A stretch of 64,000 nucleotides of DNA from Mycobacterium sp. ITM-2016-00318 (lineage in GTDB: Bacteria > Actinomycetota > Actinomycetes > Mycobacteriales > Mycobacteriaceae): positions 806,001-870,000 of the forward strand of contig NZ_CP134400.1 of assembly GCF_002968285.2 (NCBI RefSeq). Reading direction: 5' to 3'. Position 1 is the first letter of the stretch, and every line of letters starts with the position of its first letter. The notes beneath the pieces are model-generated. The model saw nothing but the letters and a program-made list of their open reading frames with translations, ran no database searches and had not been told where the DNA came from. Positions 42,755 to 50,732 of this stretch are shown here, piece after piece. The translations under genes and the position numbers were made by a program.

Positions 42755-44451
42755 GCGACAAGTCCTTCCTCTCGGCTGACCGGATCGAAGCGGGCGGTCC
42801 TGCGGGGTTCACCCGCGCGCTGGAGCGGCTGCTGCCGCTGCTGGGCTTCACCCAGGTAGTGAACATCGACGGACCAGACGATCAAGGTGGAGACATACTC
42901 GCCTACTACGGCCGCGACCTGATCGCGGTCCAGGCGAAGTGGCGGCGTGATCCAGCCGGCGGCTCGGTCGGCGAGGAGGCCGTGAACGAGGTCTCGAACG
43001 CGATCGACGCCTACGGCGCTGCATCAGGGATCGTCGTCACCAATGGCCGCTTCACCAGGACGGCCCGGGCACGAATGGCGGCGTTCAAGCAGGTCGGCCG
43101 CTCTATCAAAGCTTGGGACGGTGCGGCGCTGACGAAGCTGTACCGCAGCGCCAAGGCCCTGCCGCCCCAAGTCGACCTCCGGCCCTACCAGGTTGAAGCG
43201 GTCCAGGAATCGTTGAGCGCCTTGGACGAACCGGGCCGGCGCAAGGCCCTTGTCTACCTGGCAACCGGTCTCGGCAAGACGGTCGTGGCGGGTTCCATCG
43301 TCGCTGATCGGCTCGACCGCGACCCGTCAGCGAAAGTCCTCGTGATCGCGCATGGGGTCGACCTGGTCGATCAACTGGAGAAGTCCATCTGGCCCTTTAT
43401 CCCGAAGGATGTCCCCACCCAGAAGATCGGGCAAGGCGAGCACCGTGATGACCTATCTGGCGTCACATTCGCCGTACTGCCGACGGCGCACGCCTACGTT
43501 GAGTCCGGCTACAGGCCGGATCTCATCGTGATCGACGAGGCCCACCACGTCGGGGAGAGCGGCTTCTACGCCCACATCATCGAGATGCTGGACGACGTGG
43601 CGCGGCTCGGCGTAACCGCGACACCTTGGCGTGGCGACAAGTTCGACATCGAGTCCACGTTCGGGCCGCCGGTAGTGCAGTTGTCGATCGCTGACGGAAT
43701 CCGGCGAGGCTACCTCGCGCAGGTGAACTACATTCTGCTCGCCGACAACATCGACTGGGAGTTCGTCAAGGACGCGTCGGAGCATTCGTACACGATCAAG
43801 GATCTGAACCGCCGACTCTTTATTCCGGAGCGCGACGAGGCCATTATCGGACGCTTGACCAAAGCTTGGAACTCCACGCGTGCGCCACGCGGGATTGTCT
43901 TCTGCCAAAGTATCGAGCACGCGGAGCGCTTCGCCGAACTTTTGGGGGGCCATTCACCGTGGCGGGGGGTTGAGACGATCCACAACGGCATGAGCAAGCG
44001 CGAGCGGCAGCAGCGATTGGTGCGCTTTCGCTCCGGGCATACTGAACTTCTTGTGAGCGTCGACCTACTGAATGAGGGCATTGACGTCCCCGACGTCAAC
44101 ATCATCGTCTTCGCTCGGGTGACGCACTCGCGCCGAATTTTCATCCAACAGCTTGGTCGCGGGTTGCGTCTTCGTCCCGGCAAAGAACGGGTCACAGTCC
44201 TGGACTGCGTCTCGGACCTGAGGCGCATCGCCGAGGTCTCGTCGTTCCGCGCACAGATAGAGGCGTCCGAGTCCGAGGTTCTGAGCGTTAACAGGTCGAG
44301 CTTCGACTTCGAAGATCAGGGGGTGCGGTCGCTCATCGAGCAATGGATCGCTGATGTCGGCGATCTCGCGACGGCTGCGGACATGGTGCGGCTTGAGTTC
44401 CCGCCGTCGATGGACGCGCCCGACGCCGATACTAAAGGGCTGACATGCTGA
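42751..44451 (+). CDS. Mrr-type nuclease fused to SF2 (DEAH) helicase
   Basis: 566 residues; start overlaps the ATPase stop by four bases. Residues 1-130 form an Mrr-like PD-(D/E)XK nuclease: a helix TRALERLLPLLGF, then DDQGGDILAYYGRDLIAVQA with the catalytic D (GGD, 46-48) and QAK (61-63), followed by SGIVVTNGRFTRTARA. The helicase then starts: Walker A ATGLGKT (171-177), DEAH (262-265), GVTATPWRGD (motif III-like), FCQSIEHAERFAEL, LVSVDLLNEGIDVPDVNIIV and QQLGRGLRLRPG (motif VI). This arrangement is found in type I-like and type III-like restriction and other defence helicases. It would translocate on DNA, cut it, or both. Confidence 0.9.
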   Translation: MSDKSFLSADRIEAGGPAGFTRALERLLPLLGFTQVVNIDGPDDQGGDILAYYGRDLIAVQAKWRRDPAGGSVGEEAVNEVSNAIDAYGAASGIVVTNGRFTRTARARMAAFKQVGRSIKAWDGAALTKLYRSAKALPPQVDLRPYQVEAVQESLSALDEPGRRKALVYLATGLGKTVVAGSIVADRLDRDPSAKVLVIAHGVDLVDQLEKSIWPFIPKDVPTQKIGQGEHRDDLSGVTFAVLPTAHAYVESGYRPDLIVIDEAHHVGESGFYAHIIEMLDDVARLGVTATPWRGDKFDIESTFGPPVVQLSIADGIRRGYLAQVNYILLADNIDWEFVKDASEHSYTIKDLNRRLFIPERDEAIIGRLTKAWNSTRAPRGIVFCQSIEHAERFAELLGGHSPWRGVETIHNGMSKRERQQRLVRFRSGHTELLVSVDLLNEGIDVPDVNIIVFARVTHSRRIFIQQLGRGLRLRPGKERVTVLDCVSDLRRIAEVSSFRAQIEASESEVLSVNRSSFDFEDQGVRSLIEQWIADVGDLATAADMVRLEFPPSMDAPDADTKGLTC

Positions 44452-45053
44452 GGCTGCCAGACGAGGTTAGGGAAGAGGCCCTGGCGTATGCGTACGAGGT
44501 GTTTGACCGCCGGCGATGGGAACAGGTCTCCGCGGGAGAGCGTGGCGCTGTGTTCGATGAAATGGTAATCGACGTCGGGTTCAGCGAACCACTTCGACCG
44601 TTCCTCACGCCTGCTCAGATGCGCGTATGGTTGAAGGACAGTGCCGCGAAAGAGTATTCGCGCGCGCTCGAGGGAATTGGCCCGACCGCGCGATACACGA
44701 AGCGTCGCTATCCGGGTCCAGACGTTATCGTCCGAGCGACCCTCGGTAACAACTGGTCGGTTGTCCCGGGGTCGGTCGAGCAGAAGCCGATGCGCTGCCG
44801 AGCCGTCAACAAATCGGAACAAGAGGCCACCCTTACGTGGGGTTCGTATCGCGGTCTGCGGGATCTGCACTGGGCAGCCTCGATCGCGCGAGTCAGTGGA
44901 GAGCAACGGGTGGCGGTCGTGATCACGCGGCCGACGATGGCCGCGCTTCCAGCGGACCAGTGGGCTCGCGTCGAGTCGGTCTGTGCCTTGATTGGCGTTG
45001 ATGCCTTCTCAGTGATGTATGCCCCTCGGGCGGTGGCCGGGCCCGAGCGCTAG
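44445..45053 (+). CDS. Unknown third subunit of the ATPase-helicase operon
   Basis: 202 residues; its start overlaps the helicase stop by seven bases. Not recognised. The N-terminal half is helical and charged (VREEALAYAYEVFDRRRWEQ, FLTPAQMRVWLKDSAAKEYS), then RYTKRRYPGPDVIVRATLGN, a short beta region with ATLTWGSYRGLRDLHWAASI and a C-terminal helix-strand VESVCALIGVDAFSVMYAP. The position inside a coupled three-gene defence operon indicates that it is a structural or specificity subunit. It could be a fold-degenerate nuclease or DNA-binding protein, which a structure prediction could reveal. Confidence 0.75.
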   Translation: MLRLPDEVREEALAYAYEVFDRRRWEQVSAGERGAVFDEMVIDVGFSEPLRPFLTPAQMRVWLKDSAAKEYSRALEGIGPTARYTKRRYPGPDVIVRATLGNNWSVVPGSVEQKPMRCRAVNKSEQEATLTWGSYRGLRDLHWAASIARVSGEQRVAVVITRPTMAALPADQWARVESVCALIGVDAFSVMYAPRAVAGPER

Positions 45054-45067
45054 GTCTGCGTCAACGC

Positions 45068-46258
45068 TCACGCGATACTCGTAGTGCGAGCCACGCACAG
45101 ACGCCGCTCGGCCTGGACGGCGCGGAAGGTTGCCCTGTCGAGATGCTCGCGCACCGATTCCGCGACCACAGCTGCTAGATCAACTGGCACCGCGTTGCCG
45201 AGCTGACGCATCGCCTCGCCCCATGGCCCGTGCAGGCGATAGTCATCTGGAAAGGTTTGCAGGCGCGCGGCCTCGCGGACGGTGAAGTAACGAACCTTGC
45301 CGCCGACGTCGCGGAGCATGTTCTCCCCACCGGGCACGCCATGTACGCCGGCTTTAAGGGCCTTGGCCGGAGCGTCGATGTAGGAGCCGGTGTGCCCTGG
45401 ATACGATTTCGCGCCGGGCTGCGGGACGTGGTTGAGAACTTCGGCGCTCTCCGGGAGCGTCGGTGCTGGCAGATCGTGTAGGGCATCGCGGACGGTGCGC
45501 CAAGGCTCTAGCGAGTCGCAGGGGTCCTTAGCCACAGGGATCGTCACCCGGTCCCTCTTTGCGACACGGTGACGGGCCCAGTAGGAACCGTCCTCCTGGG
45601 CGGCGCGTAGGGCGCCCGCAGAATGCGTGGGCCGTCGGAAGCTCCACTCCGCGTCGACGTCGGTGCGGAAGCCGACGAAGAACACGCGCCAGCGCTGCTG
45701 AGGGACGCCGTAGTCCGCCGCGTTCACCAGTGTTGGGAGCACTGCATATTGCAGGTCCGAGCGCACAGAGGTGTGCTCGGCCTGAAGACGGGCGAAGTGG
45801 TCGCCCCAGGACTCGTTCTCGTCGGCCACGAGTTCGGGATGGGCCAAGCGCAGCTGAATGTAGCTGTAGTAGTCCGAGAATGCGGGTCGGGTCAGCCCGC
45901 GGACGTTTTCGATGATGAAGGCTCGGGGCCGCAGTTGCCGGATCACCTCGGTGGTGGCCGGGAACATGTCGCGCTTATCGTCGGCGGCTTTGCCCTTGCC
46001 GCCTGCGGAGAACGGCTGGCAGGGCGGACCGCCGCTTACAAGGTCGACTCCGTCGGCGATCTTCGACCAGTCGACGTCTCGGACGTCGCCTTCCCGCACG
46101 TCGACCCCTTGCACCAGCGGGAAGCCCGCGTCGCGGTTCTCACGGAGTGTGTCGCAGCACCACCGGTTCCACTCGGCGACGACTTCGGTGGAGAAGCCCG
46201 CCCGGTGACTGCCGAGGGCGAGGCCCCCACCACCGGCGAATAGTTCAACACTACGCAT
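45068..46258 (-). CDS. DNA cytosine-5 methyltransferase (Dcm type)
   Basis: 396 residues from the ATG at 46258 (MRSVELFAGGGGLALG; motif I). Motif IV is SGGPPCQPFS with the catalytic Cys80, motif VI is IIENVRGLTR, motif VIII is GVPQQRWRVFFVGF, motif IX lies near YFTVREAARLQTFPDDYRL and motif X is RQLGNAVPVDLAAVV. A target-recognition region sits between VIII and IX. It methylates C5 of cytosine in a specific sequence. It is convergent with the ATPase-helicase operon and divergent from the Vsr gene 69 bp away. The full set suggests a modification enzyme protecting host DNA. Confidence 0.95.
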   Translation of the reverse strand: MRSVELFAGGGGLALGSHRAGFSTEVVAEWNRWCCDTLRENRDAGFPLVQGVDVREGDVRDVDWSKIADGVDLVSGGPPCQPFSAGGKGKAADDKRDMFPATTEVIRQLRPRAFIIENVRGLTRPAFSDYYSYIQLRLAHPELVADENESWGDHFARLQAEHTSVRSDLQYAVLPTLVNAADYGVPQQRWRVFFVGFRTDVDAEWSFRRPTHSAGALRAAQEDGSYWARHRVAKRDRVTIPVAKDPCDSLEPWRTVRDALHDLPAPTLPESAEVLNHVPQPGAKSYPGHTGSYIDAPAKALKAGVHGVPGGENMLRDVGGKVRYFTVREAARLQTFPDDYRLHGPWGEAMRQLGNAVPVDLAAVVAESVREHLDRATFRAVQAERRLCVARTTSIA

Positions 46259-46327
46259 GCGTCCAAGGCTATCGGCGGCCGCCGACGAACTGGCGCATGG
46301 CTCGGTGGAAACTTCGTAAGGGAAGGC

Positions 46328-46828
46328 ATGTCGCCCGGTCGGGTGGCGCACAATGGTCGTATGGGCGACAGCTGGGCATCGAGTCGCGCTGTGCGAGCGT
46401 CGATGCGGGGCAACCGTCGGCGGGATACGCGACCCGAGCTGGCTCTGCGGCGACACTTGCACGCGATGGGCCTGCGCTACCGGGTCGACTTCGCACCCCT
46501 GCAGGAAGCGCGGCGGCTACGCGCCGACATCGTGTTCACGCGAGCGCGGGTGGCGGTGTTCATCGACGGCTGCTTCTGGCATAAATGCCCGTACCACTAC
46601 CGCCCCGCGCGTAGCAACGCTGACTTCTGGACTGCCAAGATCGAGGGGAACCACCAGCGCGACGCTCTCTCCAACGCTGCTCTGCGCGACGCCGGCTGGA
46701 CGGTCTTGCGGTTCTGGGAACACGAAACGGTAGACCACGTGGCCCCGCTCATCGCGGCAGCGGTGACGGCAGCGCAGCCGAATCATGTCGAATCAGAGCT
46801 GAGCGTGCCGGCACGATGCGCAGATTAG
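46328..46828 (+). CDS. vsr: Very short patch repair (Vsr) endonuclease
   Basis: 166 residues from the ATG at 46328, with the strong site AGGGAAGG just upstream; ATG 46361 is an alternative giving 155 residues. Vsr family pattern: SMRGNRRRDTRPELALRRHL (opening helix), then VDFAPLQEARRLRADIVFTR with Asp at the catalytic strand, VAVFIDGCFWHKCPYHYRPA (GCFWH motif) and NADFWTAKIEGNHQRD. Vsr nicks beside T:G mismatches produced by deamination of 5-methylcytosine. Pairing with the divergent Dcm-type gene is standard. In MORC/MutL-type restriction systems the Vsr-like protein is thought to act as the restriction nuclease (literature idea). Confidence 0.93.
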   Translation: MSPGRVAHNGRMGDSWASSRAVRASMRGNRRRDTRPELALRRHLHAMGLRYRVDFAPLQEARRLRADIVFTRARVAVFIDGCFWHKCPYHYRPARSNADFWTAKIEGNHQRDALSNAALRDAGWTVLRFWEHETVDHVAPLIAAAVTAAQPNHVESELSVPARCAD

Positions 46829-46957
46829 CGTGATGATGATCGAGATACACTCGGTCGCCTTGAACGCGATGTCTTGGACGAACTCGATCTCCCGCTAAAT
46901 CTGCAAGCATGAAAGCGACGCTTGTTCGACGACGCTCTCAACGAATTCGGTGAGCAA

Positions 46958-48022
46958 TCACCAAGTCCAACTCGGCGGAAAACTGATGTCTAGTCGCTCG
47001 ATCTGCTTATAGCCCGACCACGTCGGAACGCCGGCTGGTTGGCCGCGGTAGATCCCTCGCGCCGCCGCCACGACCCGCTCGTTCTGAGTTGGCCATTGCA
47101 ACGTCATGGCGATCTCCTCAAGGACGGACGTGCGACTGACGTCTAGGACTCTGTTAACGATCGACACGGCGGGCAATGCACCGCCCTTGTCACCGTTGCA
47201 TCGTGCGCAGGCCAACACGAGGTTCGCCAGGCCATCGATTCCCACCAGCGACCACGGCAGCACATGATCGATTGGATTGTTGGCCGGTAGATGCGTCCCG
47301 CAGTAGAAGCAATGCGGTCCGAACGCCTCCTTCAACGGCTCACGCACAGCGGTGAGCGCTGTGCGTGAGCGGCCGAAGAGGTGGCCTGCGACGTCAGGAA
47401 CCTCGGCATCGAGGAACTTATTCATTCGCCGCACGTCGTCAACCCACATGATCTCCAGTGCGGGCTTGAGCAGTCCTGCCAAGCGCGCTAAGCCGTGAGC
47501 AACGCCACTATTCAACACAATGGCATCTCCGTGCGCTCGCAGAGAGGACCGCGACACCTGATCGTTGAGAAAGGAGTCGTCGTAAAGAAACGTATCGCTG
47601 CCTCGTGAACCCGGGAGCTTCTGCAGCCGGTGCAATGGCTGCTGCGCCAAGCACATGGTGATTTCGTCGATCGAATGCGCATACGCCGCCGGCGCACGCA
47701 TGCGTGCTATCTCGACCGAACCGGCATTCTTCGATGCCTCGCGTAACGCGTTCGCGGCATTGGGGATTCGGGCTTTCGGCTGCGTCGACTGTCTGAGTTC
47801 CCGCCCATCGAAAGGCCTTACCTGCTGCCAGTAAAGGCTCAGCACTCGATGGGCGAGGTCTGGAATCGGCACGGTAAGGGCGTCGTCTGCCCGGGTAGGA
47901 AGGTTCTCGATCGAGTGCTCGATCAGCGCCATCAGCGTTGCGAGCTTGTAGGTCGCAGTCCGCAAGCCCGTCTCCAAGATCGCGACTACCCGCTGGCCTA
48001 AGAGCACCGGATCAGACTCCAC
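46958..48022 (-). CDS. HNH endonuclease-domain protein
   Basis: 354 residues from a GTG at 48022. The C-terminal part carries the HNH motif CFYCGTHLPANNPIDHVLPW followed by LANLVLACARCNGDKGG: two CxxC knuckles and a His in DHVLPWS. The N-terminal 220 residues are helical (VVAILETGLRTATYKLATLM, LSLYWQQVRPFDG, LQKLPGSRGSDTFLYDDSFL, HGLARLAGLLKPALEIMWVD) and resemble the leading part of stand-alone HNH proteins found in defence regions. Divergence and AT-rich flanks isolate it. It is probably an accessory nuclease of the same island, but the link to the Dcm/Vsr genes is not proven. Confidence 0.85.
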   Translation of the reverse strand: MESDPVLLGQRVVAILETGLRTATYKLATLMALIEHSIENLPTRADDALTVPIPDLAHRVLSLYWQQVRPFDGRELRQSTQPKARIPNAANALREASKNAGSVEIARMRAPAAYAHSIDEITMCLAQQPLHRLQKLPGSRGSDTFLYDDSFLNDQVSRSSLRAHGDAIVLNSGVAHGLARLAGLLKPALEIMWVDDVRRMNKFLDAEVPDVAGHLFGRSRTALTAVREPLKEAFGPHCFYCGTHLPANNPIDHVLPWSLVGIDGLANLVLACARCNGDKGGALPAVSIVNRVLDVSRTSVLEEIAMTLQWPTQNERVVAAARGIYRGQPAGVPTWSGYKQIERLDISFPPSWTW

Positions 48023-48164
48023 GACTGGTCCAAAGTCTTGATCTGCGAAGGCGGTACATCAGCACTGACGGATTATCGCCGGGAAGAGTATGCGGTAGTC
48101 AACCTCTGCGTGACGGCGATAAACTTGTCCATATAAGCCGATCGCAACCTCACAAGGATTTCGC

Positions 48165-49049
48165 TCAGCCACCGCAGCTGCCTTTCGGCATCTGTTCGCG
48201 ATGGTCGAGTACCCATTCGCTTAACTTGTCGAGCATCGCGGTTCCGGTGGCGAAGCTGCCGTCCGTTGGCTTGGCGGCGAGCGCGACACCGAAAGTCTCC
48301 GGACCGTCCCCCACGAGTGCAATTTGGCGGACGAGGTATCCGCCGTCTGGTTCTGGACCCCAGCCGCCCTTAACTGCCGCCCCGTCGCCGGCGAGGCCCC
48401 ACTGCTGATCGGATGCCAGGCTCTTCATTTGGCTGAGTACTGGCTCGGCTTGAAGGCACTGCAACCGAAAAGCGAACTGCGCCGCCTGCGGCAACGACCA
48501 TTGAGTCTGACCGAAAGGACTGTACGGCGGACGCACCTGCTCTGTCTGGACCCTTACCTCGGGATCACCGCCTTCAGCAAGTACCGTCTGCACTGCGGTC
48601 CCGGCCTCGGCCGGGGTACCGAGAAGTGCCCACATCTGGTCGGCGGCGGAGTTATCGGACTGCGCGATCGCGCGACTGACGTAGGGTTCCGCGGCGAGAG
48701 CATCCTTGCGGAGCGCAGCTATAGACAGCGGTACTTTGATCGTCGACCAGGCTGCGCCGCTTGTCCATTCACCGTAAGAGGAAGTTTGGTCACCAGCTGA
48801 CACGGCGACGCCGACGTCGGCGGGCAACGCGGCGGCGAGCTGCAAGAAGCTCGCTCGCAAGTCTTCGACGGCTGGCTGCGGCGTTGCCGGGGGCGGCGCC
48901 ACCGCGACCGGCTTTGGCTGCTCAGTAAGCGCACGCGCGATCGCTGGTTCGGGTGACGCCTTATGTGTTGCTTGATATCCGATGACGACACCGGCGGCCA
49001 ATGCGCCGACAGCTGCGGCGATCAACACTCCTCTAGTAGATGTAGACAC
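48165..49049 (-). CDS. Secreted beta-lactamase-like serine hydrolase
   Basis: 294 residues. A signal-anchor of hydrophobic residues (GVLIAAAVGALAAGVVIGYQ) follows a short N-terminus, then a Pro/Ala linker and a class A beta-lactamase/PBP-like domain: S-x-x-K as AAWSTIKVPLSIAAL, S-D-N as IAQSDNSAADQMW, and a K-G-G triad in AAVKGGWGPEPDG. Cysteines occur at LQCLQA and at the C-terminus (KGSCGG). The lactamase Glu166 region is not evident, so it may be a D,D-peptidase-like or regulatory serine hydrolase instead of a lactamase. The start overlaps the upstream kinase gene by 17 bp, so they are coupled. Confidence 0.85.
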   Translation of the reverse strand: MSTSTRGVLIAAAVGALAAGVVIGYQATHKASPEPAIARALTEQPKPVAVAPPPATPQPAVEDLRASFLQLAAALPADVGVAVSAGDQTSSYGEWTSGAAWSTIKVPLSIAALRKDALAAEPYVSRAIAQSDNSAADQMWALLGTPAEAGTAVQTVLAEGGDPEVRVQTEQVRPPYSPFGQTQWSLPQAAQFAFRLQCLQAEPVLSQMKSLASDQQWGLAGDGAAVKGGWGPEPDGGYLVRQIALVGDGPETFGVALAAKPTDGSFATGTAMLDKLSEWVLDHREQMPKGSCGG

Positions 49050-50610
49050 GCGCGTTCTTTCCGCCTGTGCACGTCACCCAGTCGTCGCGGCCGTATGTCT
49101 GGCATTCCATGACAAAACGGTTTCCGGCGCATCGACCGCCGGTCTCGGCGCACGAGACCGCGCCCAGCGCATAGACCGTTCGCGGTTCGGAGGATGGTGG
49201 ACCCTCCTTCCAATAAGCCTCCAAAACGTTCTGTGCGAACAGGCAAGTTGTGTCGGTTGTGCCGCGGCTGGCGCGGCTGTACCGACCGCTGGCGCCCGGA
49301 TAGATTACGCCGCCCTCACAGCTCTGCCCCTTTGCATCATTCCCTAGCACTCTCGGCGGCGGCGTGAGCTGACGTGGCGGACTAATCGGACCAGCCGCTC
49401 CCGGTGATCCAGCCGGCCGATTCCCCGGCGGCAATTGGGTCAATGTCGGTCGCGCCGCAGTAGGGTTCGATCGATCATCGGAGGATCCTCCACCCACCAG
49501 CATTCCGATTGCAATTCCGCACGCGCCAAGAAGCAAGGCGACGGCGACAGCAATCGCCGGAACCATCCATTTCTTGTGTTCAGGCGGGGCGGTCGTCTGC
49601 GAGACAACTGGTTCCGGCGTCTGCTCCGGCTGGGGCGGCGGAGTAAGTCGAGCCGCCTGGGTGTGCCGAGAGTCCGACGGCAGCTGGATGTCCTGGTAGC
49701 CGGTCGGGGCCAGAGTGTGCGGCGCGGCTTGCGTCGTCCAAGGATCAACCACGGGGAATGGTTGCGATACAGGGGAGCCGCTAGCCAACGCCCGTCCGGC
49801 GGCACGCGCGAAGGCGCCGGCACTGCCATAGCGATCGTCGGGTTCCTTGGCCATCGCACGCTCAATAATGGCGTCCAAGGAGACGGGCACACGAGGATTG
49901 ATCGAGCTCGCTGCTGGGGGGGATTGGTATAGATGCGCCTTCAGAAGCTGCTGCATGCTGTCTGTTGCGAACGGGCTTTCGCCGGTCAAGGTTTCATGCA
50001 ATACGCAGGCCAGCGAGTAGATATCAGCCGCAGGTGAAGTCGCCTGATTGTCCATCCGTTCGGGCGCCATATAGGCCAATGAGCCGACGGTTAATCCGGC
50101 TTGGGTCAGCCGAGTGTCTCCACTCTTCTCGGCGATACCGAAGTCGAGGAGATAGGCGAAGTCCCCTGAGGTCACGATGATGTTCTCAGGTTTGATATCA
50201 CGGTGGATGAGGCCTTCGGCGTGAGCGGCGTCGAGCGCGCCGGCGACCTGGCTGATGATGTTCACCGCTCGATCAGGTTGCAGCGGGCCGGAGTTCAGCA
50301 TCTTGCGCAGATCGGTGCCGCGGACCAACCGCATATCGATGTAGAGTGAGCCTTCGATCTCGCCCCAGTCGTGGATCGGGATGACGTGTGGCTCTTGGAG
50401 CTGTGCCGCCGCGTGTGCTTCGCGGGTGAACCGGCTGCGGTATTCCGGATCTTGTGAGAACTGGTCGACGAGGACCTTCAGTGCGACGACGCGGCCCTTG
50501 TCTGTGTCGCGAGCCTCGTACACCTCTCCCATTCCGCCGCGGCCGATCAGGCTGACGATCTCGTATTTGCCGAATCGTGATCCGACGCGCGATGTTTCTG
50601 CCGTATCCAT
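49033..50610 (-). CDS. Transmembrane Ser/Thr protein kinase (kinase A of the cluster)
   Basis: 525 residues from the ATG at 50610. Kinase domain: glycine loop GRGGMGEVY (23-31), Lys45 in VALKVL, HRDIKPENI (136-144), DFG (156-158), APE (182-184). A Pro-rich juxtamembrane linker (about 285-345) leads to one membrane span (about 349-374) and a ~150-residue outer domain with several cysteines (SCEGG, TTCLFAQ, SCAETGG, MECQTYG, VTCTGG) and no family I recognise. The plan is that of mycobacterial sensor kinases (PknH/PknD type) with a different sensor. Its 3' end is coupled to the serine hydrolase gene. Confidence 0.93.
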   Translation of the reverse strand: MDTAETSRVGSRFGKYEIVSLIGRGGMGEVYEARDTDKGRVVALKVLVDQFSQDPEYRSRFTREAHAAAQLQEPHVIPIHDWGEIEGSLYIDMRLVRGTDLRKMLNSGPLQPDRAVNIISQVAGALDAAHAEGLIHRDIKPENIIVTSGDFAYLLDFGIAEKSGDTRLTQAGLTVGSLAYMAPERMDNQATSPAADIYSLACVLHETLTGESPFATDSMQQLLKAHLYQSPPAASSINPRVPVSLDAIIERAMAKEPDDRYGSAGAFARAAGRALASGSPVSQPFPVVDPWTTQAAPHTLAPTGYQDIQLPSDSRHTQAARLTPPPQPEQTPEPVVSQTTAPPEHKKWMVPAIAVAVALLLGACGIAIGMLVGGGSSDDRSNPTAARPTLTQLPPGNRPAGSPGAAGPISPPRQLTPPPRVLGNDAKGQSCEGGVIYPGASGRYSRASRGTTDTTCLFAQNVLEAYWKEGPPSSEPRTVYALGAVSCAETGGRCAGNRFVMECQTYGRDDWVTCTGGKNARVYIY

Positions 50611-50732
50611 TTCAGAACCCCGAATATCCTGCTCGCGGTAGCGATCTCGCGAAGAGCCGAAGGCTCGCGCGTCTTCGTCGAGTGTTTCCTTCACCGATCG
50701 TTGAAGGCCGGCCCTTTCCGCATAGCGAAAGG

